A stretch of 64,000 nucleotides of DNA from Rhizophagus irregularis (GCF_026210795.1 NC_089441.1:4650001-4714000); one strand, 5' to 3'. Positions 36,036 through 48,429 are shown, counted from the stretch's first letter. The notes: generated by a model not told the origin, from the sequence alone. Program-made: numbers and translations.

Positions 36036-36843
36036 TTACGTTGCTGCAAATAAATCATAATTGTTAATTTTAAAAGTAGCCAACATCCTTTTAAATTCTT
36101 CAAATCCAACTTGAATATTCCCTTCTTGTGCAGTTTGCCTGCTACTACTAGCAGCACCAATCAAAATTGGAATATTATAGGTAATTACTATATCAGTATC
36201 GTAATTTGGAAATCTAAATAAAGCCATATAAATGTTTACTAGATTACGAGCACTTGGATCTTTTTCATTGAATTTTGCGACGGATTGTTGACCTGTACAA
36301 AAGTACATCGGTGTATCGGATCTAATATGAATTAAAAAAAAATTTAATTAGAAGAAAATTGTTATTATTAAAAAAAATAATTCATTTACTTACGGAAGAT
36401 TTGGAATTTCTTGTGAAGTTAATTGAGTAATTTGGTGTATAGTATTAAAATTTTCAGCGTCGTTATCTGAAGCAATAGAATCAAAATGATATCTAAAAAA
36501 AAAAAAAAAAAAATATTTAAGAAACAAATATATAGAAATTTTTTTTTTAAAAAAAAAAAAAAAATTATCAATTTTTACATATTCATTCATACTTTGCAGC
36601 ATCTTCATTTGCAACTTGTTTAACAAATTCTAATATTTCAACAATAATACTTTGATCTGTGTTCACATCTGCGAAGACTTCTTGATTATCTGGCACATTT
36701 CTCACATTACTATTTAAAGATGATAATATATTAGTCGAATCGAATGAAAATAAAAAAAAATAAAATAAATATTTTTACCTAATATCTTCAAAAGAAGGTG
36801 GAATATACATAGAAATGCTACCGCCAAATAATTCTTTATCCAT
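36036..36843 (-). CDS. MOG1: Ran-binding nuclear import factor MOG1 (RANGRF)
   Basis: Four exons on the minus strand: 36779-36843, 36593-36709, 36394-36492 and 36036-36321, in frame, 567 nt, 188 aa, matching the roughly 190-220 aa family. The N-terminus (ELFGGSISMYIPPSFEDIS) with VPDNQEVF and DQSIIVEILEF is diagnostic, as is the following YHFDSIA. MOG1 binds the Ran GTPase and promotes nucleotide release, supporting nuclear protein import. The C-terminal strand (VITYNIPI...) and FEEFKRMLATFKINNYDLF complete the fold. Introns have homopolymer-rich ends; one acceptor follows a long T-run. It is head-to-head with the RagA gene, with 267 bp between start codons. Confidence 0.92.
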
Positions 36844-37110
36844 TATTTGAAATTTTTGAAATTTTTTACTGATTTAGTAGTTTGATTTTTATATTTTTTC
36901 ATTTCAATTATGCACAGTTGCGCAGCATTTTATGGCTGCGCATAATTAAATAATGGCTCGTTACGCCTGGCATTATGCATAATTACATATCGTTTCTAAA
37001 CAGAGATTATTATTAATATGCAAATCGACACTGACCAAAAAAGACTATCAATCTAGTGTGTTTATCTTTTTATCTTTGATCTATTTCTCTTTAACAAAGA
37101 CAAAATAATA
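36844..37110. promoter_or_regulatory. Shared divergent promoter region MOG1/RagA
   Basis: Only 267 bp separate the two start codons, so the promoters must overlap. It contains an inverted repeat TTGCGCAGC / GCTGCGCA (36913-36943), extended by AATTATGC / CATAATTA. A further ATTATGCATAAT palindrome lies at 36971-36982. Regulatory meaning is inferred from position only. Confidence 0.5.
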
Positions 37111-38580
37111 ATGAACAAAAAGGTTCGAAGAGATTTAATTTAATTTTATTATTCAATAAACACTATAATTTTTGTCTTTAAAAAAATGCGACAAATAAAA
37201 TGAAAAAATTACTTCTTTCGAACCAATAGGTACTTTTAATGGGAAAAAGTGGGTCTGGTAAGACCTCTATGCGTAGTATTATTTTCCATAACTATGTCGC
37301 AAGAGATACTCGGCGGTTGGGTGCAACAAGTTGAGTAAAACTACAAATTTTTTTTCGTTTAAAAAGGTTTATTTTTTTTAACTAAACTTATTTATTACCA
37401 ACCGATAGTCGATGTCGAGAATTCTCGTGTACGTTTTCTTGGTAACTTGGTTCTAAACCTTTGGGACTGTGGAGGGTATGTTTATTAATATTAACCGTTA
37501 TAACTAACCTACTTTCATATCTTGCAACATTATTTATTCTATAGTTTATTCAGTTATTATATTGACATGGTACTTTTTTTGAAGTCAAGAAACATTTATG
37601 GAAAATTATTTTGCGGCTCAACGAGATCATATTTTTCGTAATGTAGAAGTGCTTATTTATGTATTTGATGTGGAATCGCGCGAAATAGAAAAAGATATGC
37701 ATTATTACCAGGATTGTCTTGAAGCAATATTGGCAAATTCAAAGGATGCAAAGATCTTTTGTTTGATACATAAGATGGATTTAGTACAAGAAGAATTGAG
37801 AACTGCAGTGAGTGAAGCAAATTAAAATGATTACTCTTTTATGGAATAATCGCTAATTTAATTTATTTAGATATTTGATGAACGATTACATGAATTAGAA
37901 AAACGATCAGAGCCTCTAAAAATTACAGCTTTCGCTACGTCCATATGGGATGAGACCCTTTACAAAGTAAGTTGAACACATTTTATTAATAAATAAACAT
38001 TATTTACATTTTATTTTTTCTTTCACTATAGGCATGGTCTTCAATAGTACATTCTTTAATTCCAAATGTGAGAGAGCTTGAGTCACAACTTCAAAACTTT
38101 GCCACTATATGTGAAGCGGATGAGGTTATGTTATTTGAACGAACTACATTTTTAGTGATTTCTCATTCATCTAGAATTGAATGTTCAGATATCCATAGAT
38201 TTGAAAAAATTAGTAATTATATGAAACAGTTTAAACTAAGTTGCAGGTGAGTAATCACAATAAGAATATTAAATATTCATTAGTACATCTAATAATTCTT
38301 TTGTTTATATAGTAAATTTCAAGCTCAATTTAAAAGCATGGAGATTCGACAGGCAAATTTTGCTGCGTTCTTTGATGTTTTAACCGCTAATACTTATGTC
38401 ATGGTTATCATGTCTGATTCATCTGTCGGTATGTGTTATAAAGGAAAAATTTTTTCTATTATCATAAAATTTTTTTTCTAATATATTAAATTATATTCAG
38501 AGTCTGCGGCAACCCAAATGAATATCAATGTCGCGAGAAAACATTTTGAAAAATTAGAAGTGACGCATATGCCTAGATAG
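37111..38580 (+). CDS. GTR1: RagA/Gtr1-type small GTPase
   Basis: Eight exons (37111-37122, 37230-37329, 37409-37475, 37585-37807, 37871-37966, 38032-38246, 38313-38428, 38501-38580) join to 909 nt, 302 aa. The first exon is just 12 nt (MNKK). The P-loop [13 protein letters not shown] is at 7-18, then LGATIDVENS (switch I), [15 protein letters not shown] (switch II), [19 protein letters not shown] in place of NKxD as in Rag proteins, and [15 protein letters not shown]. The C-terminal half is the roadblock-type dimerisation domain. RagA/Gtr1 pairs with RagC/Gtr2 on the lysosome/vacuole and signals amino-acid supply to TORC1. The donor GTTGAG after exon 2 is slightly unusual. It is close to human RagA over the whole length. 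Confidence 0.95.
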
Positions 38581-38904
38581 CTTGATTAAATTTACATAAT
38601 CGTATGAATAATGATGTTGAATTATTGATGCATTTAAGTTGAATCCTTTTTTATCGTTTGCATTTTAGCAGGTCTAATATCCACATATATTATTCTATTT
38701 ATTTCATTTATTTATTTACTTTATATTTTATTTTATTTTATTTTATTTTTTAGTTTTTTTTTGGTATTATACTAGTTTAATCTTTCATTTATCTATTTAA
38801 ATAATTTTAAAAAGAATATAATTCATAGCTTTCTGTTAATTTTAACGCTAGTAAACTGCCTGGATCTGAAATTTTAACAATCATTTGTTTCTCTTAAGCA
38901 CCAA
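38581..38904. other. Convergent intergenic region RagA/CMC1
   Basis: Contains a TTTTA pentanucleotide run (about 38710-38755); otherwise the 3' flanks of two convergent genes. Confidence 0.6.
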
Positions 38905-39303
38905 TTACTTTGATTTGTTTTTATCATTTAACCTTTTTTGTTTGATATACTCTAACCTCAGTTTATCTAATTCTTCCGTTGTAGTACTAAAATAATGATG
39001 GTTAATACTTTTTAATTGAAACGAGAGAAATGTAAAAAAAGACTTACAAATTCTTTAAACAATTATTCATAGCTTTTAACTGACGTCTACAAGACCATAT
39101 GACTGAAAAAGACTTTCCTGTATTACAATCAACGAATTCTTTTATAATAGAAAAAATAAATAATTATATCGATAAAATATAAAAAATACATTTTTTTTTC
39201 GAAAAAAAAAAATACCTTGAATTAATGGAGCACAATTTATTCTTGCATTGTGCTTAAGTTGATTAAATAAAATTTCTTCTTCAGAACGAGTTAATACATT
39301 CAT
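38905..39303 (-). CDS. CMC1: Mitochondrial COX assembly protein CMC1, twin CX9C
   Basis: Three exons on the minus strand (39216-39303, 39048-39138, 38905-38986) give 261 nt, 86 aa. The protein has the twin CX9C pattern: CAPLIQEFVDC (24-34) and CRRQLKAMNNC, with the family-typical GKSFSVIWSCRRQLK between and across. Such proteins fold in the intermembrane space through two disulfides made by Mia40; CMC1 stabilises newly made COX1 during cytochrome c oxidase assembly. The tail is a charged helix ending in Lys. The start is the only ATG near the first exon. CMC2 or another CMC-family member is the main alternative, but the FSVIWSCR spacing favours CMC1. Confidence 0.85.
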
Positions 39304-41247
39304 TCTTTTTACAAAAGTTTTGGGGGAAAAAAAAAGTTCGAATATGTTACACTACAAATTATCATTCATCCGTAAAGCATTACATCATCGGGTTAATATT
39401 GAATAAATTTGTTTTAACGTACAAAATTGATTAAAAAATTGACAGCAAACAAACCACCTTTGTAAAAAGAATAGATTGAAGAAATATGTTTAGAAAATGA
39501 AAGCTTTTAGTTAAAACTGGGCTGAAACATATAGCTTATAAATAATTTTAGTATTATTTTTCAATATAACAATATAATAGACTTTAAAATAACAACCTTT
39601 TTCATAACAATTGATACCAAAAAAAAAGTATTTCTAATTTTAAGTATGAAAAGTTCTAACAAATTTGAAAAAATTTAATTACTTTTTATCATCTACATTT
39701 AAATTTATTATATCTACAATTTAATGGAATAGAAACCAATGATTATATTGATTTAAAAAATTGAATAAACTAATATCCAAATATTGGCTTAATGAAATTT
39801 GTTTAAATATGTAAAATATTGAATTTAGATTGATTAAGTTTATATTTAAATTATACGTTTAAGAAAAGAAATTACAGGATCAATTAGTATAATTAAAATC
39901 GTATAATTGGACTTGTATTAAAATACATTATTATGGTTTTTTACTATTAAAAAGTATTTTAAATCCATAGATATTAGATAATATATTAAATAAAAGAATT
40001 AATTTTTAATTATATATAAATTGCATTTTCAAACATAAAATTAGAAATTAATGAAATTATAGGTAAATTTAAAAAATCAGAAGAATTTTTAATATTAATA
40101 GTAATTATATACCAATTAAAATATTACATTTATTATTTATGAACTATTTCAATAAAGAAGAATTTTATTTAATTATAATAAAGAAAGTTTTAAATAAATG
40201 TATTAGTTAGTAAAATTTATATATTATAATAATAAAGTTTTAGTAAATTTTAATTTTTATATTTTTATAATAAATTTAGTTTGTTAATTTTAAATCTAAT
40301 ATATAGGTTAAACAATCTTTTATCTTTCTTTACAAAATTTGTTAAACATGTCAAATGTATATGATTTAATTCAAATTCATTTTTAAAAATATTATTGATT
40401 TATTTTTTAAAGCTTTAGGTCATAAACTTTTGCAAAAAATTTATTTTTAAACTTTTTAAATTTCAGTATTATTACATTTGGATTTCTTACTTTTCTGCTT
40501 AGTATAATAATAATATTACTTTTGATTTTTATATATCCTATACTGTTTTTATTTACTTGTATCTTACTTTTAAAATTATAAAATCTTTAATTTTTCTTTC
40601 TTTAGTTACAATATCTTTCATTAATAGTTTATAGATTTTTTCTAATTTCAAGTATAAAGATAATCAATAGTCCTATTTGGTTTTATTTAATTTAGTTTAA
40701 ACTAATTCTAATTGGCTTTGTAAAACTAGACTGCAAATCTTAATGCAGTAAAATTAAACTAAAAATTAATTAAAAAACTAAAGATGTTAGCCGTTACCAT
40801 AACATAAAATTTTTATATGCCATAATTAATTAAGGCTATAAAAATCTTATAGCTGTAATTCAAAATTTTTTAACATCTTTATAAAAAACTATTAATATAC
40901 TATTTTATAAAATTGATTTTTTTACAATATTTTCTTATTTTTTTAAAAAAAATTTTAAATATTTCTAAAATGTAAGTCTGTTTTTGATGATTTAAATAAA
41001 TAAAAAAATTTCCATAAGTAAATATTTATTATTGGATTTAAAATTTATATATAAATATTTTGTAATGATGTATTCTTCTATTATAAATTTTATTGTTCAA
41101 TTATAGAAATTGTATATTTTATAAATTATAATTTGTTTTCAGCATTTTTCTTATAGATTTTATAATATCATATATAAAGTTAAAATTAATATTTTAAATC
41201 TTCTTATACAACACATTTGATAGTTTATTAAAATTAAAAATACTATA
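39304..41247. other. AT-rich intergenic, nothing recognised
   Basis: CMC1 promoter side, then nearly pure A/T sequence. No gene or clear element. Confidence 0.5.
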
Positions 41248-41402
41248 CAGTCAAACCTTGATATAGTGAATTTTTCAGACAACTATAATAAATTTCCCTT
41301 ACTATAACGAATTAACCAATCAAATCTCTTAAAATCTTCATTATAGCTTTATAGCGAAGTTGAGATCTGGAATCTAGGGTTTGTTATAACAAGAGTTGAC
41401 TA
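41248..41402. mobile_element. pogo/Tc1-type MITE with TA duplication
   Basis: 155 bp. The left end CAGTCAAACCTTGATATAGT and the right end (reverse complement TAGTCAACTCTTGTTATAAC) are imperfect inverted repeats, bounded by TA on both sides. The CAGTCAA...TATAACGAA style of end is common in pogo-like elements. Non-coding. Confidence 0.6.
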
Positions 41403-41683
41403 TATAGTTAATCTAAATATTTAAAATAAAAGAAATTATAATAAAATCCTAATATTATTGATTATTAAACTATTCATTATACAAGAAAGTATTTCATGTA
41501 TATACTGTCAGATAAATATTTTTATTTAAAGGGTAGGATATATTTAAAATAATTTATCTTAGTATAATACATTCTCTTTCTTTACAATATATCCATAAGT
41601 CTTATATAAGTATTAAAAGTTATAGAACAGGTAAAAATACTTATAAAATATATATTTTAAAGATTTATAATATTTATTTAAAA

Positions 41684-44600
41684 CAATGGCAACATATTTA
41701 TGAACCCATGGGTAAATTCAAAGAAGTAATGGAATCTATAGCAGAAAAGATCACAATAGAAGAATGGAACAACACAGTTATAGACTGAACAAAAAATCAG
41801 CTGCAGGGTTGTCCGGTATAAATTACAAAATCATTAAACAACTACCCGAAGAATTAATTCTCCTATTGATCAGATTCAGAAACCTTACACTACAAACTGG
41901 ACTAATACCTATGGCATGGAAAACATCGGTTATTCTCCCCATCCCAAACCCACCAATTTTGAATAGAACATGTGAACACTCGACCTATTGCTTTATTAGA
42001 TTGTTTTAGAAAACTATAACAAAGATGATCACGAACAGGTTGAGTTCCATCTTGAAACAACACACGTCTTACAGGAATACAACTGTTGTGGTTTACCCGG
42101 AGAATGCACAAATGAACCGATACACTTAGTTAACAATTTTATTGAAAACGCCAGGGAGAACAAAAAGGAATTATAGGTCTTTACACAGGATATGAAAAAA
42201 GCATTCGATTCTGTGGGATTAGATGTTCTGAAGCGAGCTTTGCTTCGTATTGACATCCTGGCAACAATGGCTGAATGGATTATAGCCCTTTTCGATTATA
42301 GATCCCTTAGAATAGCTACAGCTTATGGATTAAGTGACGGATTCATTAGAAATGACGGGATAGACCAGGTGACGTGCTTTCACCGTTACTTTGGCAAATT
42401 TTTTATGACCCGCTTTTGGTAGCAATACAACAAACCAAAAACAGCGGATATGAAATGAAACTTATTTGGCCGAACGATATAAATGATCCTAACACGTGAA
42501 CACAAGACAAACTCCCAGGCCCTCATACCGAAGCATACAGCTATTTACGTATTTATAGGAATCAAACAAAAGTTTTATAGGATGCAAGAGATAGTGGATA
42601 TAGCGAATGAGTTTTACTTGATTAATGACATTGATATCAAGCGCCAAAAAGGTCGAGCTGATAATTATCAATCAGAAGCGATTGGAAAGCGAAACAAAAC
42701 GTAGAACTAGGTAGGGGACGGATTCGATAGTTAACGCGAATGATGAAATAAGATATCTCGGTGTTTGGTTTTCTAACAAACCAAGCAGACGACGATGGAT
42801 GCAACGTCTGTCTACGATAGTCAATGAATTTTGTAATACAGTCTGAAGGAAATTTGTTCCAGTGGGCCAATGTATATATTTAATTAATAGAGTGTTGATA
42901 CCCAGATTAATATATATAGCTCAAATCATGATATTGACAGAACATGATTGGAACCAAGTATTCACCCCGATAATGAAATTAGTAAAAAACTGGTTGAAAC
43001 TATCTAAAAATACACCATCATCGTTATTATTTCATGAAGGGGGATTCGGTATGGACCATCCATGAAAACACTATTGCATTAACAATATAACGGATCTAAC
43101 GATTAGATTAAATAGTGATTCACACGCAGCGACATCAACACAAATCAGACTTAGGGACGCGCAGCTTAAATCACTCATTACTGATCCGATTTTTGACTGT
43201 GATCTTAATGTAATGCACTGGATAAAATCACAAACTCGGAAAAATGTTTCATTTAATGCTTTGGTAATAACAAAAACGCTTGATATGTCAATGGCAGTAG
43301 ATCCGATTGACAAATCAAATTGGAGCATTACAGGAGGGAAAGAGCCAATACTGAAATTTTTTAAACAGTTTCAGCTTACGAAATACATATATAGAATCAA
43401 CCAAAGCGCACATTACCCAATATTTTACATTGATCAATTATTTATTAGGGGAACATATCTTATGACATGGAAACAATACCGTAGATTAGCATTACTTCCG
43501 GTACAAGGAAGAACAGCTAGATGGTACCGTGATGTGGCTCATTTATGCACATCCAGAATAGATAATCTAACAGTATCAAATGAACTGGAGATTACCAAAG
43601 TTAACCATTGGCCCTTTTTACAAGATATCATACCAGATGCACGCCGAAAACAAGCTATTTTTATACGGGAATCATCGGCGGAATCAGATATATGGACAAT
43701 AGGTAAAGTTAATAAAATACGCTGCCATAAAAAAGGGATTTTAGTGAACTATCGTCCAGGATACAATGATAATGGAATCATTAAATGGCAGAACATGGGA
43801 AGATCTATTACGGCTGAATGTTGCAATGTGGCAATATTAGATAAAGTCCCTAATAAACAGGGATGGAATTTCCCTTATGAATGGATAAATTCAAACCAAT
43901 TGGACGCATCAATACCCAACAATAATCTACCATCATCAGCACTAGATCCCATAATCATCTTACCATCGGTTCAAGACATATGGATTCATAGGTGGATATA
44001 AGATGACAAACTGAAATCGCGATTAATGGATATTAGAAATATACTGGCAGAGAGATCATTGGTAGAATACTACACAGATGGATCACTCACACCAAACACT
44101 CCCATAACAATGGGTAAACAAAATCCCAACTTAAATGTATACAAATATGGATGCAGCATTTTGCATCAATAATAAACCACACCTATCAGTCCAAGCAAAT
44201 TTATCGCTATGGCCTTCATCCACAAGATCGGAATTGGTGGCAATTTTTATGGCACTACTCACAGCCCCAATGAATGCAATAATCAAGATCTACACAGATA
44301 GTCAAAATGCCATTTGCATGATCAATAATCATCATAATAAATCGGGCAGGAAATTATTGAAGCAGACAAATTCCTTAATTTTACTTAAAATTAACATTCT
44401 TTTACAAGAAAAAAAGATGGAACTGATATTAGAGAAAGTTAAAGGACATAGTGGAGATGCTATGAATGAAATGGCAGATGAATTAGCCAAGAGCACAGGC
44501 AATAGCAACCATTATTTCAACAACAGATTTAATTATAGTAATAGAACAGTTAGATTTTTTCCAATTTTCAAACAAATACCAATTGAATATAATTTAAGGA

Positions 44601-45615
44601 AGTTTATTAAGACCCTTATGAATACTAGAGTGGCAGCAGAATGGTCAATACTTAAAACAAATGAATATGAAACACCAATTAACTGGAACATAACTTGGAA
44701 TTTAATTTATAGATACAAAGGATTCAACTGTATTTCAGTTAAAAAGTATTGGCATCTAATATTTATTACTAAATTATTTGCTAAACTTCTTCCTATAGGT
44801 ACTATCCTACTCCAAAAAAAGCCAAATATATACAAGGATTTTGTTTGTCCAAGATGTAATGCTAACAAAGAAGAAAGCAGATATCATTTTATTGAATGTG
44901 ATGCTTAATAAGTAAACTATGGCCTATAATTAAAAACAAAATGCAAGATGATTTAGTTCCTATAATTCAAAAATTAAATGATTCGCCAGAGAACTCATCC
45001 AAGATTATAAGTGAAAAATTAAATCAAATACTAGGATCACAACATGATAACAATAAGTTCACTGACTTCTGTTTACTGGCTTTAGAAGCTAAGATTAACA
45101 CTAATTTTTCCAAAATTTCAAAACAGACATTTGGATTATCGAAGTCAAAAAAACATTTTACTTCTCACCCTCTTACTCATGTATTATTCATTTAAATTTT
45201 AAAGAATTAATTTGGCTACCAAGATGTAATGCTACTGTGGCATGGGAAAAGGCAAGAAATATTAGAAGAAAAGATAAACTGAATAGATCTGAAAATATGG
45301 ATCGCTATTACAAATCCTCACATCAAAATTCTAAACATCTAAGACAGGATAAACAATACCTAAAAGAGAACAATTTAATAGATTCACAGGAAAATCAGAT
45401 TGGTAAGATTGGACGATATTCCATTCCGGAATGAGTCAGTGCAGTCAGAAACTTCATTAAATGAAAATCCCATTTTATCAAAGTTCCATAGGGTGGGAAA
45501 AAAAGCACATGATCAAATGTGCTTGTTAATTAGTAACAATTGGTGGTACAGTTGGGCTTATAAGAAAACAAAAAAAATTATTAACAATGTTGTGATAGAC
45601 TTAGAAACAATATGA
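41684..45615 (+). pseudogene. LINE ORF2 remnant: RT, RNase H, zinc motif
   Basis: The broken frames read in order: an RT segment with KSAAGLSGINYKIIKQLP (41790), DMKKAFDSVGLDVLKRAL (42190) and GIDQ (42360). The catalytic FADD box expected near 42560 is not recognisable, so the RT is dead. Then comes a long connection region (43213-44001), an RNase H domain with YYTDGSL (44070), SELVAIFMALL, IYTDSQNAI (44290) and KVKGHSGDAMNEMADELA (44440), and a CPRCN...HFIEC zinc motif at 44850-44900. A basic C-terminus runs to 45615. Frameshifts and stops occur throughout (for example TAA at 43999-44001, frameshift near 44130). The RNase H is the best preserved part. Confidence 0.85.
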
Positions 45616-45985
45616 CTAAGCCTATTGGGAATTTATTGTGAATTTATTTTGGGATTATTTAATCAATTTTAAAGCATATTCTAAATTGTATTATTTAATT
45701 TTTAATATTTAATCTTTTATTCCTATTTTATTTTATTTTATTTTATTTTATTTTGTATTTTTAAATTTAGTTTTCTATATTTGTATATAATTTACTTTAT
45801 ATTTATTGTTATTTTACTTTTACTTTTATTTTTATTCTTTATTTTATTTTATTTTATTTTACTTATTTTGATAGCATTTTGATAATCGCATCCTACTGGA
45901 TGGATATAGCTCATGATAATTTGTTTGTATGGTATATAAACTTAATATCAATAAAGCATATATAGATCATTAAAAAAAAAAAAAA
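41684..45985 (+). mobile_element. LINE, 5'-truncated, with poly(A) tail
   Basis: A 4.3-kb insertion bounded by the 15-bp direct repeat AATATTTATTTAAAA (41669-41683 and 45986-46000) and ending in an A-run (45972-45985). The duplication and tail are the marks of target-primed reverse transcription. It starts inside the reverse transcriptase, so the 5' part was lost at insertion. The 3' untranslated part has several TTTTA runs (45720-45870). Confidence 0.9.
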
Positions 45986-46474
45986 AATATTTATTTAAAA
46001 AAAATGAAATTTATAATTAATATAGTTAAACTTATTATCCCTTAAACGGTTTTGCCGGCAAATTTGCCTGCAATTTTTCAAAATAAATTCAATATGATTT
46101 GAATTATCCTATAATTCTGCAGCTATATTGATCTACATTTTTAGCATCAATTGTATAGTTTTGATATGTGGTTAATGACTGCTAATCACCAAAATTAATT
46201 ACAAATTAACCTCAAAATAATTTTCTTTACCATAATATTCTGCTTCATTATAAAGCATTTTAATATATTTTTTTATTTTTATTATGAAACTTCACACTCT
46301 AATGAATAAAATAGAGATGATAAAATTTAACTTTATGCATTTTTTACAAGTTCACAAAAATAATTCTTTTTTTATAGTTCTATATAAAGTCAAATTTCAC
46401 TTCTAAACATTAAAAATCATCATAACAAAAGTTGTTCACCATAGAAATTTCTACATATTCTATTAAGCTTTAAT

Positions 46475-47585
46475 AGGACCCTGAAAAATACATATAATAC
46501 TGGGATCCAATTTTGTATAAACTTACTATGTAATTTCTTAATAAGTCATATGTTTGAAATTGTATAACCAAATAGCAGTTACGCAAAAAGTCAGATTTTT
46601 ATTTGTATAACAATAATGATTTTTACTATAAGTAAGATTTTCATTTTATATAACGGATATTAAAATTTTTTTTATATACGTTTAAAATTTTTTATTTTTT
46701 TTATTTTTTGTTTTAAGAAATTTTTAAGATATTTTTTAATAAAGAGTTTTTTATTTGTTTTAAAAAACACTTGAAATATTTTTTAATAGAAATTGTTTTT
46801 TGTTTGAGAAGTTTTTAGGGGTTCATTTAAAGACATTTTTTTAATAAAAATGATGAAATTTTTTTAAATTCATTTACAAAATTAAAAAAAAAATACTTTT
46901 TATTACATATCTCGGCATCCAGTGATCGTAGAGAAACGAAACACAGCTTGTTAGATTCGTCTCAATACGACGAGTCGAATGGTGGTAGTTTCATATTTCT
47001 AGGTGCGATAGATGCCGAGTTTTGTGATAAAATGTAAAAATGCACAGTAGACGAAAATACAAAGTGCCGATGTGTGGTATAGCTCAACACCTATCACACC
47101 TAGAAACACGAAACTACTATCATTCGATTCGTCTTGTCAAGACGAATCCAACGAGCTGTGTTTCATCTTTTTACGATCACTGGGTGGTAAGATACATAAC
47201 AAAATGTATTTTCTTTTATTTTGTAGTATACACCCAAATTTTTGCATAAAACTTACTATATTATACATATTGGGCATTAATATCTATAAGGTATTTAAAA
47301 TTTTAACATGCAATTTTGTTTAAAAATTTTATTTAAGTTATTTTTTAATAGTTGTTTTTTAAGAAATTTTTTAAGTATTTGTTAGAATTTTTCAATAAAA
47401 TTTATTTGAAATTTTTCTTTAAAAATTTTTTTTTATATAAACTCAGATTTATAATTGTATAATTTATAATAAAATTTGAACTTATGTGATGATTTTGTAT
47501 AAAGCTTCTAATAAAATTAGGCGTATAAAGTTATATTAATATTTTGGGTCTGGATCTGAGTTGTATATGTATTCTTCGGAGTCCT
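46475..47585. mobile_element. hAT-like element with AGGACCCTGAAAAATACATA ends
   Basis: 1111 bp. The left end AGGACCCTGAAAAATACATA and right end (reverse complement AGGACTCCGAAGAATACATA) are inverted repeats that continue for about 35 bp. They are flanked by a perfect 8-bp duplication GCTTTAAT (46467-46474, 47586-47593). The interior is AT-rich and loosely palindromic around a third element at 46905-47200. No transposase. Confidence 0.85.
46905..47200. mobile_element. Palindromic MITE, innermost of three nested elements
   Basis: The left arm ATCTCGGCATCCAGTGATCG then GAAACACAGCTTGTTAGATTC is mirrored by the right arm GAATCCAACGAGCTGTGTTTC then CGATCACTGGGTGGTAAGAT, identity high over about 120 bp. 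The right arm contains a 10-bp perfect hairpin ATTCGTCTTG (47127-47136, 47138-47147). Related to 16440-16745 and 23475-24400. The open stretches at 47040-47323 are arm translations, not genes. Confidence 0.75.
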
Positions 47586-48429
47586 GCTTTAATATAGTTG
47601 CAATCAAATCCCAATGAGATCGTCAAAGTTAAATGCAAAATTTTTCAAAATTTTTGTCATTTAAAAAATACAACTTTTGACCAATGGTCAATCTTCAATC
47701 TTATAATATGTAATTAATAAATAATGATTATTGTCACATAAATTATGATTTAAGCTCTTTGCGAAAAAAAATTTTATTAGAATAACTTCATTTTTCATAA
47801 AATTAGATGAGAACCAAATTTTCGGTAAAATTGCAGGCAAATTTATCTGTAATATTTTACCATTTAAGGGATAATATGGTGTCGAAATTCTATACTCAAA
47901 AATAAAATTGTGATACTTATAAATCTTTCAACACTTTAATAAAATAAAATTTCAAAAAAATAAACCAGTAACTTTGTTCTACAATACAAGTACTATTAAA
48001 TTACCGGTTAGATTTTCAAAAAAATATCTACATAAAAAGTTATAAGCATTTGAAATTTGATTATTTTTATATGTTTGGCCCAAATTTGAAACAACAAAGT
48101 CACATAAATGCATTTATTTTATAAGAATTTATATAATTTGTATTGACATTTAATTATTTTAAGGCTTAAAATAGCTTTAGGCAAACATGGCATAGTAGCC
48201 TTTATCTTTATTAATTATTCATCAAACTTTACAAATTTACATATAAGAAAAAGAAAATAAAATAAAAACTAACTAAAAACAAAGCTATATAGTCTCCTAG
48301 AAAGAAATTAAAATTAAAAGAAAGTTCAAAAGAAAATTCACTAATACTAACACTACATCTCCCCCTTGATATATTCCAACCAAAGTAGAAGCAACTATGC
48401 TAACAAAATAACGAATGACGCGCCCATTA

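Larger units (their letters stand above)
46035..47874. mobile_element. TIR element, TTATCCCTTAAA ends, host of two nested elements
   Basis: Ends TTATCCCTTAAACGG and, in reverse complement, TTATCCCTTAAATGG are followed on both sides by AAATTTGCCTGCAATTTT. They are flanked by TA, as in Tc1/mariner-type insertions. No coding frame. It contains the element at 46475-47585. Confidence 0.65.

Noticed and set aside
47040-47323. Two overlapping plus-strand frames
   Set aside because: Entirely within the palindromic MITE arm and AT-rich flank.
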